From assembly GCA_002724395.1 (NCBI GenBank), contig PBOR01000016.1, positions 137,706 to 194,860 of the forward strand: DNA of 57,155 nt. Direction: 5' to 3'. Below are positions 17,392-26,414 of this stretch, one piece after another. Below the pieces are notes generated by a model. It did no database searches. It was given only the letters and a program-made list of their open reading frames with translations, and had not been told where the DNA came from. The position numbers were made by a program, and so were the translations under genes. Position 1 is the stretch's first letter, and the number at the start of each line of letters is the position of its first letter. Source of the stretch: Rhodospirillaceae bacterium. GTDB taxonomy: Bacteria; Pseudomonadota; Alphaproteobacteria; UBA8366.

Positions 17392-18300
17392 TCAAGCCCA
17401 CAGCAAAAGCACTACAATCCCCCCCATTACGAGCGCCATACCGAACAATTCATGTAATTGTGAGCGTTCCTTAAAAATAATGTAGGAAATTAAAATAGAG
17501 AAGATAACTTCAAGTTGGCTAACAGTCTTTACGTAGGCGACACGTTCCAACGTCATCGCACTAAACCAGCCAACTGATCCCAACGCGCTAGTGAATCCAA
17601 CCAATAGGCTGGGCTTCCATTGGCGCAAAACATTGGCAATCTCGATGCGGTCTTTCCACAAAAAATATACCGCCATAAGAACAGCTTCCATGGTGAGTAC
17701 AATCACCAATACATAACCCGCCCGAAGCAAAAAACCGTCTTCCCCTAATTCTAGCGCAGCACCGCGAATGAAAACTGATGCAGAGGCAAAGCCCATGCCA
17801 CTGGCAATGCCCAATAATGCAGCACGGGAGGCAATACCAGTGATCAAGTTTTTCACATTGAAGTCACCGCCTTTTGCAGACAAAACCATCACACCGACCA
17901 TGCTCAGGAAGATCGCCACGTAGCCCGCTGGCGTCACTACATCACCGACCAACGCCAATCCAAAAACAGTCGCCTGTATAATTTCCGTTTTTGTATAGGT
18001 AATTCCGACAGCAAAATTCCGTTCTGAAAACAACAAAATCAGACAAAACGTACCGCCGATCTGGGTCAAGGCCCCGCCTAAGCAAAATACCCAGAATAAA
18101 ACCGTCGTCGGCGGCAAATCAGTCTCGAAGTGAAAAAGTAATAAGCCAAAATATAAAATACCGAATGGTAGGCCGAATAGAAACCGAACCCAGACGACGC
18201 CCATTGGCTTCATAGTGGCGGTCAAATGCTTTTGTAAACCGTGACGAATAACCTGCATCACCACAGCAAACAGGGTGATCCAAACCCAGAGGTCCAACAT
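17392..18300 (-). CDS. EamA/DMT-superfamily transporter
   Basis: A 302-residue protein with about ten hydrophobic helices in two related halves, as in drug/metabolite transporters. AGGAAATCTCG precedes the ATG. It lies 57 bases downstream of the nitrile hydratase beta-like gene on the same strand and may be the last gene of that operon, exporting or importing an amide or acid product. The EamA family is broad, so the substrate cannot be inferred. Confidence 0.8.
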   Translation of the reverse strand: MLDLWVWITLFAVVMQVIRHGLQKHLTATMKPMGVVWVRFLFGLPFGILYFGLLLFHFETDLPPTTVLFWVFCLGGALTQIGGTFCLILLFSERNFAVGITYTKTEIIQATVFGLALVGDVVTPAGYVAIFLSMVGVMVLSAKGGDFNVKNLITGIASRAALLGIASGMGFASASVFIRGAALELGEDGFLLRAGYVLVIVLTMEAVLMAVYFLWKDRIEIANVLRQWKPSLLVGFTSALGSVGWFSAMTLERVAYVKTVSQLEVIFSILISYIIFKERSQLHELFGMALVMGGIVVLLLWA

Positions 18301-18357
18301 CGAGATTTCCTATTCGACTAAAAGATAATCAATGACAGCCTTGGGTGAGCTTATGAC

Positions 18358-18669
18358 TTATTTGTGACGATTACGAACTTCCGCCAACTTGGCGTCAAAC
18401 TCCGCACTGGTAAACACGTCTTTCTCAATTAACAATGCCTGTAAACTATAAAGCTTACGTTCGTAGTAATTGAGTTTTTCATAATCCTCACCAAGCGCTT
18501 CAATAGCTCGACGACCCTCGTGTGTGTTCGAGAGATTTGCCCCCGCTGGACGCAATAATTGGTTCATCGCATCTACTCGCCATTCCCAGAAAGCAAGTTC
18601 ATGCTCCTCCGACTCGATAGGACCACCCGGCTCTCCACCCATATCTGCAGGATTTGTTTTCCCATTCAT
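18358..18669 (-). CDS. Nitrile hydratase beta-subunit N-terminal-like / accessory protein
   Basis: A 103-residue protein resembling only the helical N-terminal half of nitrile hydratase beta subunits: GGEPGGPI near residue 11, FWEWRVDAMNQLL (28-39), and the YYERKLYSLQALLIEKDVFT stretch (68-87). The C-terminal SH3-like barrel of a normal beta subunit (about 220 residues) is missing and is not found in the 57 bases downstream. It overlaps the alpha gene by four bases. It may be a minimal beta subunit, a separately encoded beta half as in thiocyanate hydrolase, or a P14K-type accessory protein. Confidence 0.7.
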   Translation of the reverse strand: MNGKTNPADMGGEPGGPIESEEHELAFWEWRVDAMNQLLRPAGANLSNTHEGRRAIEALGEDYEKLNYYERKLYSLQALLIEKDVFTSAEFDAKLAEVRNRHK

Positions 18670-19301
18670 GATGGTTTCCTCGGCAGCGAAACACCAATCA
18701 TTGAATCTCTGTTCACAAGATCTGCCAATTCTTCCTGTCTCATACCCTCCGTACCTTCAGGACGAAGAGGCAAAATTAGGAAACGTAAATCCGCGGTACT
18801 ATCATGGACGCGAACCTCTATATCATCAGACAATTTCGTGCCGAATTCAGCGAGAACCTTACGCGGCTCACGTACCACTCGACGTCGATAATTGAAGCTC
18901 TTATACCAAGCTGGTGGCAGGCCGAGTATCGTACGCGGGTAACAGGAACAAAGAGTGCAAACAACCACATTATGGACTTCCGGCGTGTTTTCAATCACCT
19001 TTAGCTCGAGATCTCCCATGCCCACATCATATTCAGCGACAGCGGCCGTACCATCTTCAAGCAGCCGTTTCTTAAATTCCGGTTCTTCCCAAGCGCGCGC
19101 AATAATTTTCCCGCCAAGCGCCGGTGTCTTTTGCTCCCACGCTTCGACTTGTACTCGGATCTGCTCCGCCGTCAGAACACCCTTTTCGATTAGCAATTCG
19201 CGCATCGCAATTTCGCGCAATTGTGTCTCGGTCAGCTCTGGACCTTCGGTATCCGCCTGGAACTCGGTATGATCATGCTCATGTGCCATGGCCGTCCCCA
19301 T
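18666..19301 (-). CDS. nthA: Nitrile hydratase/thiocyanate hydrolase alpha-type subunit, Co-type motif
   Basis: A 211-residue metal-binding subunit. The claw-setting motif VCTLCSC has C115, C118 and C120; Thr rather than Ser after the first Cys is the cobalt-type signature. It is followed by YPRTILGLPPAWYKS and the C-terminal VHDSTADLRFLILP. The family hydrates nitriles to amides, or thiocyanate in SCNase. ATG 19301 is chosen because AAAAGG lies five bases upstream; ATG 19289 is also possible. The N-terminal His-rich MAHEHDH is unusual. It sits downstream of Rieske, VOC and asparaginase-like genes and upstream of the beta-like gene. Confidence 0.85.
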   Translation of the reverse strand: MGTAMAHEHDHTEFQADTEGPELTETQLREIAMRELLIEKGVLTAEQIRVQVEAWEQKTPALGGKIIARAWEEPEFKKRLLEDGTAAVAEYDVGMGDLELKVIENTPEVHNVVVCTLCSCYPRTILGLPPAWYKSFNYRRRVVREPRKVLAEFGTKLSDDIEVRVHDSTADLRFLILPLRPEGTEGMRQEELADLVNRDSMIGVSLPRKPS

Positions 19302-19363
19302 ATGCCTTTTTGTTACCGTAAGAGTGACCCAATATTCCCTAATTAGCAAATGGTGCCCAATGA

Positions 19364-19747
19364 TTATTCTGTAGTCGAGACGATTCTAGATATCTCGTCA
19401 ACCAACTCCACCCCATCACGCGCGTACACAACCGCATCACCGACCACTGTTACATCCGCTGGAAAAAGCTTATCCCCTTCGCACGGACCCTCGACACAGA
19501 CACCGTCTTCAATTCGGAATAAAGCCGCGTGAGAATCGCAAAAAAGCATTGTAGGGTCTTCAGCATCAAGAAACTGTCCAACATCACCATCCAATCGCGA
19601 GCCAATATGAGGGCAAAGATTGATATAAGCCTTCACGCCATCACCCTGCCGCACAACAATCAGTCGCTGGGCGATGCCGGACCCTTCCACGTTAAAGCCT
19701 TTTGCCTCACCATTTTTCAAATCAGAGAGGAGACACAATTCAAGCAT
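19364..19747 (-). CDS. Rieske-type [2Fe-2S] protein
   Basis: A 127-residue stand-alone Rieske ferredoxin-like domain with ligands C45/H47 (CPH) and C70/H73 (CDSH) and the usual FRIEDGVCVEGPC region afterwards. There is no membrane anchor or signal. Such proteins donate electrons to oxygenases, or can be redox partners. It lies 18 bases downstream of a VOC protein and 62 bases upstream of the nitrile hydratase alpha gene, an unusual place that suggests an oxidative step in the same pathway. Confidence 0.85.
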   Translation of the reverse strand: MLELCLLSDLKNGEAKGFNVEGSGIAQRLIVVRQGDGVKAYINLCPHIGSRLDGDVGQFLDAEDPTMLFCDSHAALFRIEDGVCVEGPCEGDKLFPADVTVVGDAVVYARDGVELVDEISRIVSTTE

Positions 19748-19765
19748 AGATAACTCTGACTAGCC

Positions 19766-20161
19766 TTATTGACCGTTGATTGTTTTCTGAAAATAACCTT
19801 CCGGCACAATCTCCCAAAGTACACCATGCGGCGTATTAAACTTAACAGGCAGAACACCAGGCGCACTCACAATCTTGCAACCCTTATTCAGCAGCTTTTG
19901 CTGATAGCTTTCTAGATCGTCTACTTCGACACCTATATGGTGAATACACGCACCCGGCCCCGCAAGACCTGCTTCGGGCGAATCCTCGGATTCATATTCA
20001 ATGATGGCGAGATCAAGCCCCCCATCAGTCAGATGGCACGACGTATGATCGCGCACCTTATCTTGTTTCAACTCTTCAAACCCAAAAATATCCTTATAGA
20101 AGCCCTTGGCCTCATCAATATCCGGTACTTTAACGGCAATATGATAAATTTTATCTGACAT
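19766..20161 (-). CDS. VOC-superfamily (glyoxalase/dioxygenase fold) protein
   Basis: A 131-residue vicinal-oxygen-chelate protein with two beta-alpha-beta-beta-beta halves. Likely metal ligands are the His of YHIAVKVPD (residue 7), the HHIGVEVDD pair (74-75) and the Glu of LWEIVPE near 118. The family includes glyoxalases, extradiol dioxygenases and epimerases. A GAGGGAG site precedes the ATG. It is in the amide/nitrile operon between the asparaginase-like and Rieske genes; the reaction is unknown. Confidence 0.8.
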   Translation of the reverse strand: MSDKIYHIAVKVPDIDEAKGFYKDIFGFEELKQDKVRDHTSCHLTDGGLDLAIIEYESEDSPEAGLAGPGACIHHIGVEVDDLESYQQKLLNKGCKIVSAPGVLPVKFNTPHGVLWEIVPEGYFQKTINGQ

Positions 20162-20236
20162 GTTCGTTTCTCCCTCGCTCCTGTAGACTTAACCAAACCG
20201 TAGACCCATCGAAGTCCACAAACTATCCAACTCACT

Positions 20237-21229
20237 TTAGTAGGTCGCAAAAATACGCCTCAGTTCATCGGTTTCCTTGGAGACCGTCAGAGCTAACATC
20301 GTTAAAATTCGGGCTTTTTGCGGGTTCAAGTTGTCGGCATTAACCCATCCTTGCTTGTAATATTCAGACCGGTCCAGCACCCGCCCACTCCCCGCACGGC
20401 ACGAAAAAATTACGGGAATCCGCTTTTCATTGGCTTCTTGTAATGCTTCCTTCTGCGCCGGTGCAGGGGTGCCGGGCGCCATGGTGGCCATAACAATGGC
20501 CTCTGCACCTCCGTGAATGGAGGCGGTAACGTGATCACCCGTAGCGCCCGCATAGGAATAAACAATATCTACACGAGGCAAACTATCTTGCCCGGCAACA
20601 TCGAATTCCGTATCCGGTGCATGGCGCCGCGTTGGTTTGCGGTAGATGGAAATTCGATCATCCGGATCCACATGGCCCAGTATCCCCATATCCGGCGCGT
20701 GAAAAGTTTGCAGCCGGTATGTAGAGGTTTTGGTGACCTCTCGCGCGGATTGGATTTCGTTGTTCAGCAACGTTAAAACGCCCATGCCTCGGCACTCAAG
20801 CGCACCGGCAACCTGCAGGCCATTACGCAAATTTATACCTCCATCGGTAGCAAACCCTGAAGACGGCCGCTGCGCACCAATGACCGCCACCGTCTTTAGC
20901 GACTTATGAGTGAGGTGCAGGAAATAAGCTGTCTCTTCGAGGCTAGCCGTTCCGTGGGTGACAACTATACCATCATGGTCTTTGGCAACTTCTTCGACTT
21001 TCGCTAATAGTTCCAACCAAGTCTCCGGCCCAATAGCGGAGCTACTAATGCGACCAAAATCCACCGGCGTGACATCTGCCGCAGCGGCAGCTTCCGGAAA
21101 GAGTTTAAGTAGATCTGTCGGCCCGTACCGTTCTCCATTAGCGCCATAGTCGAACGTATCAAGACTATTTTTGCCTTTGGACCCAATGGTTCCACCGGTC
21201 GTGACCAGTGCAATTTTTGATTTAGCCAT
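20237..21229 (-). CDS. Asparaginase/glutaminase-family amidohydrolase with altered active site
   Basis: A 330-residue member of the L-asparaginase family. It has the N-terminal nucleophile region VTTGGTIGS (residues 9-17) and the second region HGTASLEETAYFL (92-104). The Asp that follows the catalytic Thr in classical enzymes (HGTDT, D90 of E. coli type II) is Ala95 here. The catalytic Lys is kept in VTKTST (K167). ATG 21229 lies one base after the upstream stop, behind AAGGGG. Next to a nitrile hydratase, an amidase acting on a non-asparagine amide is plausible but unproven. Confidence 0.82.
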   Translation of the reverse strand: MAKSKIALVTTGGTIGSKGKNSLDTFDYGANGERYGPTDLLKLFPEAAAAADVTPVDFGRISSSAIGPETWLELLAKVEEVAKDHDGIVVTHGTASLEETAYFLHLTHKSLKTVAVIGAQRPSSGFATDGGINLRNGLQVAGALECRGMGVLTLLNNEIQSAREVTKTSTYRLQTFHAPDMGILGHVDPDDRISIYRKPTRRHAPDTEFDVAGQDSLPRVDIVYSYAGATGDHVTASIHGGAEAIVMATMAPGTPAPAQKEALQEANEKRIPVIFSCRAGSGRVLDRSEYYKQGWVNADNLNPQKARILTMLALTVSKETDELRRIFATY

Positions 21230-21230
21230 C

Positions 21231-22748
21231 TTATGCCCCTTTACAGAACGCTTTGGTGTCGGCAATCAGTTTATCGCGTGCCTTTATGACACGCCGTCTC
21301 GTTGCCGCAACCGTACTATTGTCATTACGCAATTGTATCATGCGCCCTTTGATCATCGCTGCCATTTGATTCAACCCGGGCCCGCCCAGCATCTCGCGCA
21401 CCTCGATATTTTTAGCCGGATCAAGCGCTCCGGAAACGGATTGCTCCGACATTCCGAGGGGCTTCCCAAACAGTTTATTTGAGGCATCGTCCAAGTCAGC
21501 GGACCGGATATCGGTCGCGATACCGCCTTTTTCGACCGTATTGCGTACCACAGTGCCCACAATATTATGAGCCATGCGGAAAGAGAGCCCGGTCTCACGT
21601 ACGATAACGTCGGAAAGCTCTGTTGCTGACCCAAAGCCAATCTCGGCGGATTTCAACATCACATCTTTGTTGACGGTGATGGCGCCCAACACTTCTTCCA
21701 GCAAATGCAAAATGTCCGCGGTCTTTGAACAGGCCTCAAGCGCCGGTTCGTTTAGCGCCGTCACCCCGTCGGCCACATCGCTCAACGAGGTATTTTTGAC
21801 GCAAGCCGACGTAGCAGTAAACGCACCACTGACCATACCGGCAACAGCTTTGATGTGTTCTAAGGCCGCCGGGTTTTTTTTCTGCGGCATGATGGATGAA
21901 ACCGACGAATGCTCGTCGCCAGTTTCGATAAACCGATATTCAAATGTATTCCAAGCCTGCAAATCAAACGCGAGCCTGGAAATATTGGTCATTAATATCG
22001 AAAGCGCCGCCGTTGCCTCCAACGCATCATCTCGGTTGGAGACCGCGTCATAAGCAACCTCCATTGGCTTAGCAAAGCCGAGTGCCTTCGCAACATAATT
22101 TCGGTCTAACGGGAATGCCGTGGTTGTAAGTGCTCCAGCCCCCAACGGACACTGGTCAGTATGCCCCAATGAACCTAACAAGCGTGCAAAGTCACGCCCG
22201 AAAAGGTCGGCTACGGTTAGCAGGTAATAACCGAGCGTGATGGGCTGGGCATGCTGAGAGTGAGTGAAGCCAGGCATCACCGTCTTAGTATGCTTTTTTG
22301 CAAGCTTCAAAACCGTACCACGCAGTTTCAACAGTAACGCTAAAATCTTCAGCATCTCCTCGCGCATTGCCATGCGCCATGCAGTGGTATGCATATCGTT
22401 GCGGCTGCGACCCGTATGGAGGCGACCGCCCACTTCTGGTCCCAATTTTGAAACGATATACCGCTCCGTATAGGAATAAAGCCCCTCCAACTTGAAATCT
22501 ATATCCAGGACGTCGGGGCCCCTAGTATGAATTTGAAGCACTAATTTAAGTATCTTTTTTAAATCCCTTGCGGACACAATTTTTTGCTTCGCCAACATCA
22601 AACCGTGAGCAAAATGAATTTCCATTTCAGAATCGAAGTTATATTTAAGGTCTTTCGAGACCTTACCGCTAAAATACGTATCAACGAAAACAGCCGAGGG
22701 TGGCTTTTTTAATCGCTCGCGCAAGTTTACTTCGGTCTTGTTGGCCAT
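21231..22748 (-). CDS. Argininosuccinate lyase-like protein (fumarase/aspartase superfamily)
   Basis: A 505-residue lyase with the three family regions: HTGRSRND (111-118), THSQHAQP (162-169) and the signature SSIMPQKKNP (284-293). The superfamily eliminates fumarate from N- or O-succinyl-type substrates. ATG 22748 is chosen because GGGAG lies six bases upstream; two Met codons further up have poorer spacing. It is the first gene of the amide operon. Divergence from housekeeping ArgH (TGRSRND instead of ARSRND) and the operon context suggest a catabolic lyase rather than arginine synthesis. Confidence 0.82.
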   Translation of the reverse strand: MANKTEVNLRERLKKPPSAVFVDTYFSGKVSKDLKYNFDSEMEIHFAHGLMLAKQKIVSARDLKKILKLVLQIHTRGPDVLDIDFKLEGLYSYTERYIVSKLGPEVGGRLHTGRSRNDMHTTAWRMAMREEMLKILALLLKLRGTVLKLAKKHTKTVMPGFTHSQHAQPITLGYYLLTVADLFGRDFARLLGSLGHTDQCPLGAGALTTTAFPLDRNYVAKALGFAKPMEVAYDAVSNRDDALEATAALSILMTNISRLAFDLQAWNTFEYRFIETGDEHSSVSSIMPQKKNPAALEHIKAVAGMVSGAFTATSACVKNTSLSDVADGVTALNEPALEACSKTADILHLLEEVLGAITVNKDVMLKSAEIGFGSATELSDVIVRETGLSFRMAHNIVGTVVRNTVEKGGIATDIRSADLDDASNKLFGKPLGMSEQSVSGALDPAKNIEVREMLGGPGLNQMAAMIKGRMIQLRNDNSTVAATRRRVIKARDKLIADTKAFCKGA

Positions 22749-22868
22749 ATTCATCTCCCGTTTTATTTTGCTAAATATTAGGCGAAGCCGGTGCACATGG
22801 CTATCGCGGGAACCTCCGGCAATGCTAAAACCCTATTTATAACCCATAGAGGCACCGGGAGGGCCTAA

Positions 22869-23978
22869 ATGAAAATCGATAAAGTAGAATCTATCGCCAT
22901 AGAGGTGCCGCTACCTAAGCCTTTTGCTGGCGCGACCTATACGGTTCCGACCCGCAACACCATCGTCACGCGTATTTATACAAATGATGGTTTGATCAGC
23001 GAAGTGTTCAATGGTGATAACCGAAAATGCGGCCCTGAAGTCGCCCGTATCGTAAATGAAGATATTGCCCCGCTCATAATGGGCCTTGATCCCACCTGTC
23101 ACGAAGCGGTTTGGGAGCAAGCCTTCAAAGTCACCACACCTCAGGGCGACCGCAAATATTTGATGGAAGCTGTTGCCTGCGTTGATACAGCGGTTTGGGA
23201 TTTAAAGGGTAAAGCGCTCGGCGTTAGCGTCAACAGGCTGATGGGCGGCCATCGCCAACGCATTCCGATCACGGCTACCGGTGGATATTACCAAGAGGGC
23301 CGCACCATCGAGAGTTTTGGTGAAGAGATGGCATGGTTGATTAGCGTCGGCATGGGGGGATGTAAGTTTAAGGTCGGCGGACTAAGCCCGGAAGAAGATT
23401 ACGAACGTGTTGCGTCCGCCCGCGAAGGTGCGGGTCCTGATTTTATTCTCGGTTGCGATGCAAACCAAGGCTGGACAATTGACGAAGCGGAAAAGTTCGC
23501 CGAGCTGGTAGAACCATTGAATATCACTTGGTTCGAAGAACCCGTCCGTTGGCAAGATGATGTGCGCTCTATGGCAGAATTACGCAAACGTATTTCAATT
23601 CCCATAAACGCCGGGCAAAGCGAAATGACCAGTTGGGCTGTTCGCCGACTACTCGATGCGGAGGCAGTGGATATTGTCAATTTTGATATGTCACATGGGG
23701 GTGGACCAACAGAATGGCTAAGGGCGGCCACAATGTGTGGATCGGTTGGTGTTAAAATGCTCCATCACGAAGAAACTCACTTGGCAGTACATGCATTGGC
23801 CGCTGTGCCGCATGGGCTTTATACAGATTGCTTCCCGGACCCGAACCGTGATCCTATATGGGATAAGATGATCCTTAACCGACCCAACGTGGCTGACGGC
23901 TATATAGATGTGCCACAAGGACCCGGATTTGACATCAAACTCGATTGGGATGCCGTCAAGAAGTTTACTATCAGTTAA
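22869..23978 (+). CDS. Mandelate racemase/muconate lactonizing enzyme-family protein (enolase superfamily)
   Basis: A 369-residue protein with the catalytic KxK motif (K166/K168 in KFKVG), metal ligands D197 (CDANQGW) and E223 (WFEEP), a third acidic residue near AGQSE (E252), and D273 with His299/300 (LHHEE) as the likely Asp-His pair. It follows GGGAGG and opens the 16-kb plus-strand cluster, divergent from the ArgH-like gene. It probably abstracts an alpha proton from a carboxylate to dehydrate or racemise it, so it may process an acid released by, or fed to, the cluster's dioxygenases. Confidence 0.85.
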   Translation: MKIDKVESIAIEVPLPKPFAGATYTVPTRNTIVTRIYTNDGLISEVFNGDNRKCGPEVARIVNEDIAPLIMGLDPTCHEAVWEQAFKVTTPQGDRKYLMEAVACVDTAVWDLKGKALGVSVNRLMGGHRQRIPITATGGYYQEGRTIESFGEEMAWLISVGMGGCKFKVGGLSPEEDYERVASAREGAGPDFILGCDANQGWTIDEAEKFAELVEPLNITWFEEPVRWQDDVRSMAELRKRISIPINAGQSEMTSWAVRRLLDAEAVDIVNFDMSHGGGPTEWLRAATMCGSVGVKMLHHEETHLAVHALAAVPHGLYTDCFPDPNRDPIWDKMILNRPNVADGYIDVPQGPGFDIKLDWDAVKKFTIS

Positions 23979-24006
23979 TAGTGGTCGACAGCACCAGCCA
24001 TAGAAA

Positions 24007-24795
24007 ATGATTTTTGGCATCACGCCTTTCGAAACTATTTCCGCTAGCGCCATAGTAGTGCTGGTCTTGCTTTACCTTTCTTCCTATTTGCTGCGCGGCG
24101 TGATCGGGTTTGGCTCCGCCACCCCAACTATTTTAGGTGGTGTTTGGATCGTACCACCGCACGATGCAGTCATCCTATCAATACTCACCTCTCTCGCCGC
24201 CCAGGCCATTTTGCTGCCGCGGGGCATGCGCACATGCGACCGCAAGATTTTGCTACCCATGTTGTTAGGTGCAACGCTCTCCATCGTGCTAGGCACATGG
24301 ATTTTCGCCACATTAAGTGCCGAATGGCTAACCCTTGCCATCGGCGCGGTCCTTGTTTTTGCGGTGCTTGCCGAGCAATTCAAGATTACCGAACGGGTGA
24401 TCGAAGGACATGATTTGCGCAGTTTCAAAATTCCGTTCTGCCTTACATCTTTTACCGGTATTTTAAGTGGCATCAGCGGTGTTGGCGCAAACCTACTATT
24501 GTCGGTCTATGTCCGTTGGGCAGCTCCTAACCCAGCAACGTTCCGCGGCACTAACATGGCCTATTCCGGTTTGGCCATCTTCTGGCGCGTTACCGTGCTT
24601 ACCTTAAGTTCCCTATTATCCTTAAAACTCGTTGTTGAATCTCTTCTGTTAGTGCCCGCAGTTCTGCTTGGCGCCTTCCTCGGGCTCAAACTCGGCGATA
24701 GGATTGATGGCGCGCGCTATTTCCATATCGTACAAATTGTCCTTGTATTAGCTGCAATCAGTCTTTTCTGGAAGGGTCTCGGCGAACTCTCTTGA
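24007..24795 (+). CDS. TSUP family permease, cluster copy 1
   Basis: A 262-residue membrane protein with about eight hydrophobic segments. It starts MIFGITPFETIS, a start shared in variant form by the next copies. It has two family repeats: RGVIGFGSATP near residue 29 and TGILSGISGVGANLL near 151, then YVRWAAPNPATFRGT. TSUP proteins carry sulfite, sulfoacetate or other small anions. It is the first of four tandem copies upstream of nine dioxygenases. Export of sulfite released by them is a reasonable inference. Confidence 0.85.
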   Translation: MIFGITPFETISASAIVVLVLLYLSSYLLRGVIGFGSATPTILGGVWIVPPHDAVILSILTSLAAQAILLPRGMRTCDRKILLPMLLGATLSIVLGTWIFATLSAEWLTLAIGAVLVFAVLAEQFKITERVIEGHDLRSFKIPFCLTSFTGILSGISGVGANLLLSVYVRWAAPNPATFRGTNMAYSGLAIFWRVTVLTLSSLLSLKLVVESLLLVPAVLLGAFLGLKLGDRIDGARYFHIVQIVLVLAAISLFWKGLGELS

Positions 24796-24812
24796 GACGG
24801 CCGGTACGCGTA

Positions 24813-25622
24813 ATGACAGTATTCGGCGTCACCCCTTTCGAAAACATCTCGGTTTGGGTCGCGCTAGCACTCTGCGCAATCTATTTCGTATCATTTGCAT
24901 TACATGGGTTGATCGGCTTTGGCTCCTCGACCCCGGCCATTATAGGTGGTGCTTGGCTTTTGCCGCCGCATGATGCCGTACTTTTCGCGGTGTTGGCTTC
25001 GCTCTATGCCCAGGCCCAGTTACTACCAAAGGGCCTCAAAAGCTGCGACTATCGGATCATCGGCCCAATGATCGCCGGTGTTGTGCTATCGATGGCGCTA
25101 GGCATTTGGATGTTTGCCCACTTGAAGGCTGAATGGTTGACGCTGGTGATCGGCGCTGCATTAATACTCGCTGTGTGGGCGGAAAAACTCCAAATCGCCG
25201 AAAAAATACTTGCCCGCGTCGATCTTCATAATTTTTTCGTGCCGTTCACGGTCACTTCAATCACTGGTATTTTTGCGGGAGTTGCAGGTGTTGGGACTAT
25301 CTTTTTAGTCGCAATCTATGTGCGATGGGCAACACCGAGCCTTGCCATTTTCCGCAGCACACAGCTGGTCTTCTCCGGTTTCTCAGGCATTTGGCGCGCA
25401 ATCGTTGTAATCGCAGCCGGGCTCATCTCCACCCAGTTATTCATCGATTCACTAGTTTTAATCCCAATGATTTATCTCGGTGCCTGGGCCGGCTTAAAAA
25501 TTGGCGATGTGATCGACGGCAAGCGCTATAGCGCCATAATCCATATAGTCTTGGTGTTGGCTGCAATTAGTTTGGTGTGGAAAGGGGTACGCGCCATCCT
25601 AGAATCCGGTGCAGCCGGATGA
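24813..25622 (+). CDS. TSUP family permease, cluster copy 2
   Basis: A 269-residue paralogue of copy 1. The frame opens at a TTG (24792) overlapping the previous gene, but ATG 24813 aligns with its sister (MTVFGVTPFENIS) and is preferred. It carries HGLIGFGSSTP and TGIFAGVAGVGTIFL, the same two Gly-rich repeat motifs, and YVRWATPSLAIFRST. It is closest to copy 1, with long stretches alignable by eye, so this pair is the more recent duplication. Confidence 0.85.
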   Translation: MTVFGVTPFENISVWVALALCAIYFVSFALHGLIGFGSSTPAIIGGAWLLPPHDAVLFAVLASLYAQAQLLPKGLKSCDYRIIGPMIAGVVLSMALGIWMFAHLKAEWLTLVIGAALILAVWAEKLQIAEKILARVDLHNFFVPFTVTSITGIFAGVAGVGTIFLVAIYVRWATPSLAIFRSTQLVFSGFSGIWRAIVVIAAGLISTQLFIDSLVLIPMIYLGAWAGLKIGDVIDGKRYSAIIHIVLVLAAISLVWKGVRAILESGAAG

Positions 25623-26410
25623 GCCTTCTCGGTATTGAGGCATTTCCCGGCTTATCACCATTGCTCGTTAGTGCTCTTATCCTCATTTATTTTGGATCGG
25701 CCCTCGTCCGAGGTCTTCTGGGCTTTGGGTCCGGTGCACCCACGCTTTTGTTCTCCGCCTTTATCCTACCGCCTCATGAAGCTGTTATTTTATCGGTCTT
25801 CATTTCTACTTTTGCCATGCTAACCCTAATGCCCGCGGGCCTTCGGTACGGGAATATTCGCATTGCCTCTCCTGTAATGATAGGGTTTGCGGTAGCATCA
25901 ATTCTTGGTGTTTGGGCGTTTGCTAATTTAAGGGCAGATTGGCTTACGCTTGTTCTCGGGGTTCTACTCATCCTGGCCACCCTAGGCGATTTAACTGATG
26001 GCATTAATCACTTCACAAAGAATCTCAACATCAAAAAACCCTCGGTACCTTTAGGTCTGGGATTTGTTTCTGGGTTCTTGGGTTCAATCGGCGGTGCCGG
26101 GGTGGGATATTTCCTATCTATCTATGTTCGTTGGGCGACAAATAAGCCTGAAAGTTTTCGTGGCACAAATATTTTACTCTCCACCTTTACCAATATATGG
26201 CGCGTCGCTTTGTTTGCCATCTTTGGCTTATTAGCGTGGCACTATGCGGTAGCTTTGGTATTCTTCGCACCTGCCGTCTTAGCCGGGAATTTTATCGGAG
26301 CAAAAGCAGCAGATCGGTTAAGCTCGCAGCGTTATTTCCGAATCTTTCAATTGGTACTTTTAATCGGTGCCATTATTTTGACCATCAAAGGCATTCGAGG
26401 CTTGATCTGA
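25619..26410 (+). CDS. TSUP family permease, cluster copy 3
   Basis: A 263-residue paralogue starting at ATG 25619, which overlaps the stop of copy 2 (ATGA); the longer frame from 25577 is unlikely. The motifs are RGLLGFGSGAP and SGFLGSIGGAGVGYFL, with YVRWATNKPESFRGTN. The GGAGVGYFLS version of the second motif is shared with copy 4 and not with copies 1-2, so the four genes fall into two pairs. Confidence 0.85.
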   Translation: MSLLGIEAFPGLSPLLVSALILIYFGSALVRGLLGFGSGAPTLLFSAFILPPHEAVILSVFISTFAMLTLMPAGLRYGNIRIASPVMIGFAVASILGVWAFANLRADWLTLVLGVLLILATLGDLTDGINHFTKNLNIKKPSVPLGLGFVSGFLGSIGGAGVGYFLSIYVRWATNKPESFRGTNILLSTFTNIWRVALFAIFGLLAWHYAVALVFFAPAVLAGNFIGAKAADRLSSQRYFRIFQLVLLIGAIILTIKGIRGLI

Positions 26411-26414
26411 CACT

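Noticed and set aside
18524-18895. Plus-strand frames opposite the nitrile hydratase genes
   Set aside because: They are shadow frames of the minus-strand alpha and beta-like genes, whose CTLCSC and beta N-terminal motifs are convincing.
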